NCBI GenBank assembly: GCA_023387735.1
Contig: JAEWHP010000016.1
Span: 1-26,348 of the forward strand
DNA length: 26,348 nt
From: Pseudomonadota bacterium
GTDB taxonomy: Bacteria > Pseudomonadota > Alphaproteobacteria > Rhizobiales > Xanthobacteraceae
Direction: 5' to 3'
A model generated the notes under the pieces. It saw nothing but the letters and a program-made list of their open reading frames with translations. It ran no database searches and was not told where the DNA came from. Below are positions 16,022 through 23,288 of the stretch, one piece after another. The number at the start of each line of letters is the position of its first letter. Within the stretch, counting starts at the first letter, position 1. The position numbers were made by a program, and so were the translations under genes.

Positions 16022-17068
16022 TCAGACCGCTCCCGCCTCGAGCGAGCGAAACTGCCGGGGCGTCGTGCCGGTCCATCGCTTGAATGCATGCGTCAGCGAG
16101 GACACCTCGCGATAGCCGAGCAGCCACGCGATTTCGGAAACCGGCAGCGACTCGTCGTCGAGATAGTGCTTGGCAAGCACCGAGCGAAGCTGGTCGAGGA
16201 TTTCGGCGAAGGATGTCCCCTCCTCGCCGAGCTTGCGCGACAGGGTTCGCGAACTCATCCCCAGCCGCCGCGCCACTTCCGATGCCACGGCCTTGCCGTG
16301 CGGCAGCAATCCCGGCAGCGTTTCCTCGACCTTCGCACGAAGCACCGGCCGGTCGCAGGATTTGCGCGATAGCGCCTCCTCCGCGAATTGCCGCACCAGT
16401 TCGTTGAGGTATTCGTCGCGGCCGGCAACGGGAAGTTCGGCAAGCTGCGCAGGAAATGACACCGCGTCGGCATCAGCGCCGAATTCGACGTCGCAGCCGA
16501 AGAACGCCCTGAACTCCTCCGGCGTCTCGCTTCGCACATGCCTCATCTTCAGTTGCGACGGCGCCAGCCGCGTGTCCGTCACCTGCCGGCAGATGCGCAC
16601 CAGCGCCACCAGCCAGAACTCGATCTGGTGCCGATCGGCCTTTCGATCGACATTGACGTAATCGAGCGCAATCGTCGCGGCGCGATCCTGCAGGCTGAAG
16701 CGCAGGCGGATGCCTTCGTTCAGGATGCGGCTGTAGCGCTCGGCGCCCTGCAGCGCGTCCTCGAGCCGGTCCGACGACGCCATCACGTAATACAGGAGCC
16801 CGATCTCGCGGGGATCGAAGCTCTTCGCCAGATGGAAGCCGAGCAGGTCGTCCTGCAGTTCGGCGGCGGCCAATTCCAGCAGTTTGATCTGGCTTCGCAC
16901 TTCGAGCCAGATCGCCGGGTTGCCGGCCTGCTGCGCCGTCATCCCCGCCTTCGCGAGGACGGGTGCCGGGTCCTTCCCCATCTCGCCCAGCCGCGTGCAC
17001 GCCATCCGGACGATCCCGCCGGCAGCCTTCGGTATCGAACCAATTCCACCATTTCTCGCGAACTGCAT
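16022..17068 (-). CDS. AraC-family regulator with arabinose-binding-like N-terminus
   Basis: A 348-residue regulator of the OruR/QhpR-like AraC subgroup. Residues 30-210 match the N-terminal ligand-sensing domain of this subgroup. The C-terminal double helix-turn-helix lies at 255-342: first helix pair around VASEVARRLGMSSRTLSRKL, second around VSEIAWLLGYREVSSLTHAF, then the classical RWTGTTPRQFR. ATG at 17068 has GAGG nine bases upstream, and the residues before it in the longer frame are unlike the family. A perfect TTGAT-N4-ATCAA box lies 133 bases upstream, suggesting oxygen-responsive control. Its targets are unknown; the convergent YCII gene is only a neighbour. Confidence 0.9.
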   Translation of the reverse strand: MQFARNGGIGSIPKAAGGIVRMACTRLGEMGKDPAPVLAKAGMTAQQAGNPAIWLEVRSQIKLLELAAAELQDDLLGFHLAKSFDPREIGLLYYVMASSDRLEDALQGAERYSRILNEGIRLRFSLQDRAATIALDYVNVDRKADRHQIEFWLVALVRICRQVTDTRLAPSQLKMRHVRSETPEEFRAFFGCDVEFGADADAVSFPAQLAELPVAGRDEYLNELVRQFAEEALSRKSCDRPVLRAKVEETLPGLLPHGKAVASEVARRLGMSSRTLSRKLGEEGTSFAEILDQLRSVLAKHYLDDESLPVSEIAWLLGYREVSSLTHAFKRWTGTTPRQFRSLEAGAV

Positions 17069-17396
17069 GACGACAGACCTCGAGGGATTAGCGGCGCAGG
17101 AAGACGGATGGCGGAGATGCCATCGCAGGACATGGCTGGAAAATGACGGCACGCGAACGCGCAAGCCGCCCCAGATCAATCGCTGATGCGTCTGCGGGTG
17201 TTGATCTGAATCAAGCCGTGGGGTGGAGCGGCGAGCGGCGCCACGACGGTCAGAATGGCTGACCAATGGCCCCATGCTTGCGACGCAATCGCAGGGAGAG
17301 GTCTGCCAGCGATTGCGGCACTGTTGCCCTGGCGGGGCGAGATAGCTTGCGGAAATTAAAAAAAGGCGGTGATCGCACTAGCCTGACTGGATTGGT
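17069..17396. other. intergenic region without a gene
   Basis: No gene is supported. It contains the FNR/FixK-type box listed separately and an A-rich stretch near 17357-17364 downstream of the small secreted protein gene. Confidence 0.6.
17201..17214. promoter_or_regulatory. perfect FNR/FixK-type box
   Basis: TTGATCTGAATCAA is an exact TTGAT-N4-ATCAA palindrome, the site bound by FNR/FixK proteins. It lies upstream of the AraC gene, whose start is at 17068. In Bradyrhizobium, FixK-type factors act under low oxygen. Function here is inferred. Confidence 0.5.
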
Positions 17397-17675
17397 TCAC
17401 CAATAGGAGGTGCTCAGGTTGGCCCGTCCTACGTGATGACGGTAGCGATGAGTGCCGTAGTAACGGGGGTGTCCTCGGTAGCCATATGACGAATTATAGG
17501 AACGCCGCCAGCCGTAGCTGGTGTAGGGATTGCCCCGGCCGTAATTCTGGCAATTGGCGTTCGGATAAAACTGGGCACACCAGCCCGGATTGCTGATGAC
17601 GTGCTGCGCTGCGGCCGGGCCAGCCAGCGTGGATATCAAAGCAATCGCCCCAAGGAAGATGATCGGTCTCGCCAT
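17397..17675 (-). CDS. small secreted Tyr/Gly/Arg-rich protein
   Basis: A 92-residue protein with a signal peptide (MARPIIFLGAIALISTLAG, cleavage near AAA/QH). The mature part has a two-Cys motif (PGWCAQFYPNANCQNYG) followed by repeated Tyr/Arg/His (SYNSSYGYRGHPRYYG, THRYRHH), a layout reminiscent of DUF3551-type small exported proteins of Bradyrhizobium. ATG at 17675 has GGGAG six bases upstream. Periplasmic or surface location is expected; function unknown. Confidence 0.75.
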   Translation of the reverse strand: MARPIIFLGAIALISTLAGPAAAQHVISNPGWCAQFYPNANCQNYGRGNPYTSYGWRRSYNSSYGYRGHPRYYGTHRYRHHVGRANLSTSYW

Positions 17676-17877
17676 GGCCGTCTCCCGTATTTCTGGTCTC
17701 GCCATCAACGGCGGTTGATCGCAAATGTTCCTGTCGAGAGCTGTTGCCGATGGCAGCGTTCGCAGGCACCGCTCGATTTGCATCAGGCGCGACCGCCCGA
17801 CATGATGATGCAATTGAAATTCGCCGAGCGAGGACAATAGCACAAAGCCCGGCTACGCCCTTCAGGCTTCGCCGCGG

Positions 17878-17934
17878 CAGCCTTCGCTACGAGGGGGCTT
17901 GCCGAGCCGTAGCTTGCAGAGCAAGCGAAGGCTG
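17878..17934. repeat. interrupted inverted repeat beside tRNA-Tyr scar
   Basis: CAGCCTTCGCTACG is matched by CGTAGC, an 11-base insert, then GCGAAGGCTG. It abuts the 3' end of the tRNA-Tyr fragment and probably belonged to the original downstream flank of that tRNA, acting as its terminator. Confidence 0.55.
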
Positions 17935-17986
17935 GTGGGGAAGGAAGGACTCGAACCTTCGAAGCCATACGGCGGCTGATTTACAG
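17933..17986 (-). other. 3' half of tRNA-Tyr, attachment-site scar
   Basis: On the minus strand the sequence from ACTGTAAATC (anticodon GTA) through a variable arm, a perfect T-arm GAAGG-TTCGAGT-CCTTC and an encoded CCA reads as the 3' half of tRNA-Tyr. No 5' half with D-arm or GGGGAAG acceptor strand follows. The break falls in the anticodon arm, where tyrosine integrases often cross over, and an integrase gene lies 176 bases away. Confidence 0.8.
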
Positions 17987-18162
17987 TTTGATTTGGCGCT
18001 TTTGCCAACCTCTTGATCGACCACGTTTTCCATCGGAAGCAGTGATAACCCTCTGAAGATCAAGCACTTCCTCTGGACAAAACTGGACAGCCCCTTACAT
18101 GCCATGGACAGCGACAGCCCTTGCTGTTGCTGACACAGTGCTGACACGGGAAGCCCGACGCC

Positions 18163-19467
18163 ATGACCGCCAAGACCCGAATTCATAAGGTAAAAGCGCT
18201 GGCCAAGCGGGCTGGCACGCCCGGCGAGAAAGCCGCCGCAGAAGCCGCCCTGGAGCGCCTGCGAAAGCCCGTGAGGCCCGCGCCAGCGGACGGCCCCCAA
18301 CACCTGACCGACGCCCTGGTGAAGCGCCTGCCGCCCCCGGCGCGCGGCCAAGCCCTGTTCTGGGATGACAGCGTTGCCGGGTATGGCTGCCGCGTCACCG
18401 CAGCCGGCGCTCGGTCCTATATCTTCAATTACCGGGTAAAAGACACGAGCCAGGAACGCCGGAAGACGATTGGGGCGACGTCGAGCTGGTCGGCATCGGC
18501 GGCCCGTGACGAAGCCAAGCGGCTGCGGCGCATCGTGGATGGTGGCGGCGATCCGCTTGGCGACGACCAGGAACAGCGCGAGGCCAAGACCGTCGCCGAC
18601 CTGATCGAGAAGTTCGAAAAGCAGTACCTGCCCCGCAAGCGGCCGAGTACCGCTCGCAGTTACAAGGGCATGCTGAAGAAGCACATCAAGCCGCATTTTG
18701 GGAAGTACACCAAGGCCGCTGACGTCAAGTTCGACGACATCGACAAACTGCATCGCAAGGTGACGGAGAGCGGATCGACCTATGTCGCCAATCGCGTCGT
18801 CGCCCTGTGCAGCAAGATGTTCTCGCTGGCCGTCAAGTGGGAGATGCGCACAGACAATCCGTGCAAGGGCGTCGAACGCAACGCCGAGACCAAGCGCAAG
18901 CGCTACCTGAACGCTGACGAATTGAAGCGGCTGACTGCCGCCCTGGCCGAAACCCCTGACAAGCAATTCGTCAACGTCGTGATGCTGCTAATGCTGACCG
19001 GCGCGCGGAAGGGCGAAGTCCTTTCGATGAGTCGTGAACAACTCGACCTGAAGGCCGGCATCTGGGTCAAGCCCGGCGCGACGACCAAGCAGAAAACCGA
19101 CCATGTCGTGCCGCTGTCGGTGGAAGCCGTCGCGGTGCTGAAGTCGATCACGGCCACGATCAAGACCGGCTTCCTGTTCCCGGACGGTGACGGACACCTG
19201 CGCGACATCAAGCATCCATGGGAGCAACTGTGCAAGCGCGCCGAGATCGAGAACCTGCGGATCCACGATTTAAGGCATTCGTTCGCCAGCCATCTGGCAT
19301 CGCTGGGCATGAGCCTGCCGTTGATCGGCAGCCTTTTAGGCCACACCACGCCGAGCACTACCGCGCGTTACGCGCATCTGTTCGACGAGGTGCAGCGCGC
19401 CGCCGTGGCCAAGGTTGGAAACATCATCGGCAATGCCAGTGCTGTGAATGGTGACGTCGATGCGTGA
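18163..19467 (+). CDS. int: tyrosine-type site-specific integrase
   Basis: A 434-residue tyrosine recombinase. Residues 60-135 resemble the DUF4102 arm-binding domain of P4-type integrases (ALFWDDSVAGYGCRVTAAGARSY). Core-binding SAM-like domain is about 142-235. The catalytic set is visible: R282 in TGARKGEVL, a lysine near 309-311, H368-x-x-R371 in HDLRHSFASH, H394 in LLGHTTPSTT, and nucleophile Y403 in ARYAHLF. An extra charged N-terminus (1-45, KVKALAKRAGTPGEKAAAEAAL) looks like a DUF2786-type helical motif. The gene faces away from the tRNA-Tyr 3' half, its probable att site. The next gene overlaps its stop codon, implying coupled expression. Confidence 0.95.
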   Translation: MTAKTRIHKVKALAKRAGTPGEKAAAEAALERLRKPVRPAPADGPQHLTDALVKRLPPPARGQALFWDDSVAGYGCRVTAAGARSYIFNYRVKDTSQERRKTIGATSSWSASAARDEAKRLRRIVDGGGDPLGDDQEQREAKTVADLIEKFEKQYLPRKRPSTARSYKGMLKKHIKPHFGKYTKAADVKFDDIDKLHRKVTESGSTYVANRVVALCSKMFSLAVKWEMRTDNPCKGVERNAETKRKRYLNADELKRLTAALAETPDKQFVNVVMLLMLTGARKGEVLSMSREQLDLKAGIWVKPGATTKQKTDHVVPLSVEAVAVLKSITATIKTGFLFPDGDGHLRDIKHPWEQLCKRAEIENLRIHDLRHSFASHLASLGMSLPLIGSLLGHTTPSTTARYAHLFDEVQRAAVAKVGNIIGNASAVNGDVDA

Positions 19468-19795
19468 ACCAACTGATTGGGAAGTGGTCGAGCATACCCG
19501 CGAAGTGCTCGCCGATATCCGCCAGCGCCTGAAGGCCGGGAGCGAAGGTGCAGTCGTGACACTCGACGCCGACGAGTGCCTGAAGGTGCTGGTCGCTTTG
19601 GTCGATCCGCCCTACCCGAACAACCGGCCGACCGACCCGAACATCGCTTCGCGTGATGTTGGAATCTTCAACGCCTATGTGCTGCGCGCCCGCACCATGT
19701 CGCCCCCGCAGGCGGTGGGCAAGACCGCCGAGCTGTTCAAGGTGACGAAGGCCGTGGTCCGCGACGTGATCCGGCGCAGGATGTCGCAGAAGTAA
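19460..19795 (+). CDS. hypothetical protein, possible helix-turn-helix end
   Basis: A 111-residue protein I do not recognise. Its ATG at 19460 overlaps the integrase stop, with GGTGA five bases upstream; ATG at 19448 is an alternative. The N-terminal half is acidic and helical (EVVEHTREVLADIRQRLKAG). The C-terminal MSPPQAVGKTAELFKVTKAV then VVRDVIRRRM has the look of a helix-turn-helix. Position directly after int suggests a role in control of excision or replication, which is inference. A short inverted repeat (GAAGTAA/TTACTTC, 19789-19804) spans its stop codon. Confidence 0.7.
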   Translation: MREPTDWEVVEHTREVLADIRQRLKAGSEGAVVTLDADECLKVLVALVDPPYPNNRPTDPNIASRDVGIFNAYVLRARTMSPPQAVGKTAELFKVTKAVVRDVIRRRMSQK

Positions 19796-19875
19796 GATTA
19801 CTTCGCCGACGTTTTTGTTGCAGACAATCATCTTTGGGCGTGAATATTAAGCGGCTGTCCGATTTGGAGGCAGCC

Positions 19876-20184
19876 ATGACCAAGCAGTTACAGAAGACTT
19901 CCCGGCGCGATCAGCGTGCGACCGAAATCCCGTTGCCTGATGGCGACGTTCTCATTCCCCGCGACATCTTCGCCAGCGAGCATCTGCACGTCGATGACCG
20001 CACGGTGCGGCGGATGAACTTGCGAACCGTGTATGTCGGCGGCTTCCCCTATATCCGTCGCAACGCCTCCCTCCTGGCCGTCGCCGACCAGGCAAAGGGG
20101 CCCGCAACGAACCGCCGAAGAAGCGCCGCGCCCGTGGGAGCATGTAAATGGGAGACACAAAGCGAAGGCGGCTTCAGAAGATGA
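19876..20184 (+). CDS. small AlpA/excisionase-like DNA-binding protein (putative)
   Basis: A 102-residue protein with GGAGG five bases before ATG 19876. The middle (DGDVLIPRDIFASEHLHVDD, then RTVRRMNLRTVYVGGFPYIRR) fits a small winged-helix fold of the sort seen in excisionase and AlpA-like proteins encoded beside integrases. The tail after residue 80 is basic and low complexity. It ends 13 bases before the VapE-like gene, so the two are probably one operon. Such proteins direct excision or activate int; here that is inferred from position and a partial motif resemblance. Confidence 0.6.
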   Translation: MTKQLQKTSRRDQRATEIPLPDGDVLIPRDIFASEHLHVDDRTVRRMNLRTVYVGGFPYIRRNASLLAVADQAKGPATNRRRSAAPVGACKWETQSEGGFRR

Positions 20185-20197
20185 CGGGGGCAAGCTT

Positions 20198-21640
20198 ATG
20201 GCTCGCAACGGGCATGGTGATAAGGGAAAAGCGGCGCCGACGAATGCGCTCGGCGAATTGTTGATCGAGGCGCCGATGCGCAAGCGAAAGAAAAAGCCGG
20301 CACCTAGCGAAATCGTCGCCATGGAAGAAGAGACGCGAGAAGCCAAGGCGGCGCGGTCCGGCCTCTTGGTTCGGAAGCCGAATTGGCGCGAGCGGCACCG
20401 GGACCGAACGCCGATGCCTACACTACACAATGCGCGCGAGGCCATCTTGTCGCTCGGCATCGAGTGCAAGCACGATGTGTTCCATGACAAGATCCTCGTG
20501 CTTTATCGCGGTAGATCGCATGATATCGAGCGATTGGTTGGCGAGGTCAATGACGCCAACCTAACGGCGCTGCGGCAGTTACTATCCAGCGAACATGGCT
20601 TTGACCCCGGCGACAAAAGCGTCAGCGATGCCGTGCTGACACTGGCCTACGAAAATAGGTTTGATCCCATGGCTGACATGCTCGACGAGGCCGAGGCAAA
20701 TTGGGATGGCATCGAGCGGCTTGACCGCGTTGCGGCCGATCACTTCAACACCGAAGACACCCCGCTCAACGCTGCCTTCATGCGCAAGACGCTGATTGCC
20801 GCCGCGGCCCGCGTGCGCAATCCCGGCTGCAAGTTCGACACCATCGCAGTGTTGGAAGGCGATGAAGGTCTAAACAAATCGACCGCGTGGCGCATCTTGG
20901 CCGGCGATGAAAATTTCTCCGACGAGCCGATCATCGGGCGCGACAGCCGCGAAGTGCAGGAGCAGATCAGCGGCGTTTGGATACACGAATCCGCAGATCT
21001 CGCCGGCATGCAGAAGCGCGAAGTCGAAACGGTCAAGACCTTCGCCAGCCGTCAAGTTGATCGGGCGCGGCCGGCCTATGGTCGCTTTTTGAAACAACAA
21101 AAGCGCCGCTGCATCATGGTCGGCACGACGAACAGTAGCGAATATTTGCAAAGCCAGACGGGCAATCGCCGCTTCTGGCCGATGAAAGTCTTGGCTGCCA
21201 TCGACATCGAGAAACTAGCCGAAGATCGAATGCAGATCCTGGGCGAGGCCGCGCACCGCCAGCGCGAAGGCGAAAGCCTTGTGCTCGACCAGGATTTGTG
21301 GGCTGCTGCTGCCATCGAACAGGATCAACGCCGCGTCAAAGACCCGTGGGAAGTCACGCTCGCCGATCTTGGAACGAACCACATTACTGATGGCGAAGAG
21401 CGCATCGCCACTTCCTCCATCCTGGAATTTCTCGAAATCGAAGCGAAACAGATGACGCCGGCGTTGCCGATGCGGCTAGCAAACGTAATGCGAGCGCTTG
21501 GCTGGATGCGCCACCCCAACGGCTACGTTACGATAAAAGGCCAGCGCGTGAAGGGCTATTTCCGGTGGAGCACGCGCCAGCCGCCCGAAACTCCAAAAAC
21601 ACCGGCAACCGGCCCAATTAAAGGGCGGGGCGTACAATGA
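20198..21640 (+). CDS. VapE-family helicase/replication protein
   Basis: A 480-residue VapE (virulence-associated E) type ATPase, the superfamily-3-like helicase partner of primases in satellites and phages. The signature domain runs 165-375: NWDGIERLDRVAADHF, RKTLIAAAARVRNPGCKFD, Walker A at 221-229, WIHESADLAGMQKREVETVK (Walker B-like), VDRARPAYGR, MVGTTNSSEYL, and GNRRFWP with the conserved arginines. Walker A reads G-D-E-G-L-N-K-S-T, with Asn where Gly is usual before Lys. The first 150 residues lack recognisable primase (Toprim) motifs. ATG at 20198 follows a G-rich site; a longer frame would overlap the previous gene. The iteron-like array begins 15 bases after its stop codon. Confidence 0.9.
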   Translation: MARNGHGDKGKAAPTNALGELLIEAPMRKRKKKPAPSEIVAMEEETREAKAARSGLLVRKPNWRERHRDRTPMPTLHNAREAILSLGIECKHDVFHDKILVLYRGRSHDIERLVGEVNDANLTALRQLLSSEHGFDPGDKSVSDAVLTLAYENRFDPMADMLDEAEANWDGIERLDRVAADHFNTEDTPLNAAFMRKTLIAAAARVRNPGCKFDTIAVLEGDEGLNKSTAWRILAGDENFSDEPIIGRDSREVQEQISGVWIHESADLAGMQKREVETVKTFASRQVDRARPAYGRFLKQQKRRCIMVGTTNSSEYLQSQTGNRRFWPMKVLAAIDIEKLAEDRMQILGEAAHRQREGESLVLDQDLWAAAAIEQDQRRVKDPWEVTLADLGTNHITDGEERIATSSILEFLEIEAKQMTPALPMRLANVMRALGWMRHPNGYVTIKGQRVKGYFRWSTRQPPETPKTPATGPIKGRGVQ

Positions 21641-21654
21641 GCCGTCCGCTTGAA

Positions 21655-21863
21655 GAGCGACCTGGTCGGCTAGATCGACCTGGGAGGCACATTCCCTATA
21701 CGCGCCCGCGCAATAGCAGCAGCAGCGCATGCGCCGCTCCCTGGCCAAAGTTTTACTATTGGGCTCTCAGGTCGCTCAGGTCGATCAATAGGCTATTCGG
21801 CCAAGGGCTTAGCCCTGCCGGCTGGTCGCTCCCAGGTCGCTCGCGCGTCCGTCGAGGTCGCTC
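21655..21863. repeat. iteron-like array of AGGTCG[C/A]TC, candidate replication origin
   Basis: Nine-base motif AGGTCGCTC or AGGTCGATC occurs at 21769-21777, 21778-21786 (head to tail), 21834-21842 and 21855-21863, with a one-base variant at 21823-21831. Inverted copies are at 21655-21663 and 21673-21681. Between them lie a GCGCATGCGC palindrome (21726-21735) and an AT-richer tract (21743-21763). Clustered iterons next to a helicase gene are typical of satellite and plasmid origins. Confidence 0.6.
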
Positions 21864-22418
21864 TTTCAGATGTCGAGGTGGCCAGATGAAGCGTGCGGGC
21901 CCGCGGCGGGGGACCCTGGGCCGGCCATCACTCGACCCGCTGGCTCTGATCGCCAGCGCCAGGCGCTGTCCGCTCTATTCTTTCACGGGGGTGAGCGCTG
22001 CACCGCTATATTCGGGACACGAATGGGCTTCTTCGCGAGCTGCTGACCGCCGCACACCTTAGTCACTGGCTGCACCTTAAACGGACAACCAAACATCCAT
22101 GGCTTGGTGCAGCGGTAGAAAGGTCGCGATGTGGGAAGCTCCTTGTTATTTCGAGATCGCAAGGGTGGTCCCCTCCTCGTCTTCCGGACCGATCACGGGG
22201 GGGGCAGGTCTAAATTCGAAGGCAATTGAGCAACTGAGCGGCTGTCGGCCTTCTTTTGCTAAAGGTCATTTCTTCTTAGGCATCGCCGCAGAGGCCCTCA
22301 ATTGCTAGTATGGTCGGGAGGTTATCATTTATTCGATTGGCTCGACGGGGTGCCGCGATGAACGCGTATCCTAGCACCTAGAACGATCTTCCTAGAAATC
22401 AGTGAAGGAGTAACGGGC
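21864..22418. other. non-coding stretch between array and terminase gene
   Basis: About 550 bases without a supportable gene. Open frames here lack ribosome sites and cross low-complexity DNA. Around 22167-22204 there is GGTCC, 13 bases, GGACC, then GATCAC and eight G residues. This is compact, structured DNA just upstream of terS, where packaging (cos/pac) sites often lie. Near 22371-22400 CCTAG recurs with short spacing. Confidence 0.4.
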
Positions 22419-22838
22419 ATGAAGCGGGGTCGAGTATCGGCGGCAGAGTTGTCGGTCAGCGACATAGATGTCCAGCAAGCCAGGCTCCCACCTCCGGCCT
22501 GTCTGTCGGGACCGGAGCTCGAACTATTTTGCTCCATTGTCGGAGGCTGTGACGCCGGACATTTCCGAGAGACCGACCTCCCCCTTCTGTCGCGCTATTG
22601 CGAAGCTGCCGTTTTGGCCGAGCAGGCAGCGGTAGAGCTGCGCAATGGTGCGGTGGTCGACGGAAAGCCGAGCCCATGGATCGTTGTCCAGGAAAAGTGC
22701 GTCCGTGCTATGGTGTCGTTGAGCATGCGGCTACGGCTCGCGCCGCAGAGCAGGATCGATCCGAAGACCCTTGGGCGTCGGCCGGAGCCGCCGCGAGGCC
22801 CAATGCCTTGGGACCGCGAGGACGATCAAGACTGTTAG
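22419..22838 (+). CDS. terS: phage terminase small subunit, P27 family
   Basis: A 139-residue protein matching P27-type terminase small subunits: the basic start KRGRVSAAELSV, PPPACLSGPELELFCSIVG, HFRETDLPLLSRYCEAAVLA and the C-terminal RLRLAPQSRIDPKTLGRR. These proteins recognise packaging sites on DNA and load the large subunit. ATG at 22419 has GGAG about eight bases upstream. No large terminase or portal gene follows; the tRNA-Lys half lies only about 90 bases further on. A lone terS is what phage satellites use to redirect helper packaging, but an eroded prophage end is the alternative. Confidence 0.85.
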   Translation: MKRGRVSAAELSVSDIDVQQARLPPPACLSGPELELFCSIVGGCDAGHFRETDLPLLSRYCEAAVLAEQAAVELRNGAVVDGKPSPWIVVQEKCVRAMVSLSMRLRLAPQSRIDPKTLGRRPEPPRGPMPWDREDDQDC

Positions 22839-22930
22839 CGCGGTCCATTAGCGGTCAGCCGGGCTCGACCAATCAGCCTAGGCAGATGCCCCGGCAGCCT
22901 CCCGTCCATACCGCCCCCACATGGCAACTG

Positions 22931-22976
22931 CCTTTTAATCATGGGGTCGAGGGTTCGAGTCCCTCCGCGCTCACCA
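22931..22976 (+). other. 3' half of tRNA-Lys, attachment-site scar
   Basis: The sequence from the anticodon loop CTTTTAA (TTT) through T-arm GAGGG-TTCGAGT-CCCTC, acceptor CGCGCTC and encoded ACCA is the 3' half of tRNA-Lys. The preceding ACTGC cannot pair properly with the base of the loop and no D-arm or GAGCGCG acceptor strand precedes it, so the tRNA is not functional here. Confidence 0.8.
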
Positions 22977-22998
22977 TGTCCATTTTGTGTCCAGCCCG

Positions 22999-23105
22999 GA
23001 GACATAGGTAACGGAACGTACCTAAGACATGGGTGACAACCTCGTGCCGAACGGGTTGTCGAGCGGTTGCAAGGTCATTTGCTCCAAAGTTGATTGAGTT
23101 TGACG
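22999..23105 (-). mobile_element. terminal fragment of an IS481-family element
   Basis: The 40 bases at 22999-23038 match, at 32 positions, the inverted repeat at 24473-24512. Next to them the minus strand encodes T-L-Q-P-L-D-N-P-F-G-T-R-L-S-P-M-S, the C-terminus of an IS481-type transposase. It parallels, but differs from, the tail of the larger copy to the right, so it is a piece of a second, related element. Confidence 0.75.
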
Positions 23106-23171
23106 CCGATCGCATCCGATCTGTTGCGTTCCGGCGTGACGCATCCCATCGCACGACCATTTTTGCTCGGC

Positions 23172-23242
23172 CTCCGCTGTCGCCGTCAACCCCGCGCGTG
23201 CCGCGCCCCTGCGGGCTTCGGGGGTTGACCGCGACAGCGGAG
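23172..23242. repeat. 22-bp inverted repeat between the two IS pieces
   Basis: Arms at 23172-23193 and 23221-23242 (CTCCGCTGTCGC..., ending CAACCCC) are complementary at all but one of 22 positions. The spacer 23106-23288 encodes nothing recognisable. Confidence 0.7.
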
Positions 23243-23288
23243 CCAAGCAACGGACTGTCATGCCAAGAATGCACAAGGGCGCGTCTCC

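Larger units (their letters stand above)
17933..22976 (+). mobile_element. phage-satellite-like integrative element (or fusion of two)
   Basis: A compact block bounded by tRNA-Tyr and tRNA-Lys 3' halves. Its genes all point right: integrase, two small putative DNA-binding proteins, VapE-like helicase, an iteron-like array, and a P27-type terminase small subunit. No capsid, portal, tail, lysis or large-terminase gene is present. P4-like and PICI-like satellites carry integrase, AlpA-type regulator, primase/helicase and often terS. The unequal ends mean it may be incomplete or made from two elements. Confidence 0.6.

Noticed and set aside
17887..18966. A minus-strand frame of 359 codons over the tRNA-Tyr half and integrase
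   Set aside because: It is antisense to a textbook integrase and includes tRNA sequence.
21655..21863. CRISPR array
   Set aside because: Repeats are only nine bases, irregularly spaced and in both orientations; no cas genes are present.
21637..22062. A 141-codon frame whose ATG overlaps the vapE stop (ATGA)
   Set aside because: It runs through the repeat array and low-complexity DNA, and its translation is rich in Arg, Ser and Pro with no family resemblance. I kept the repeat interpretation.
22099..22308. A 69-codon frame before terS
   Set aside because: No ribosome binding site and no recognisable content; it covers the G-run and inverted repeat, which look structural.
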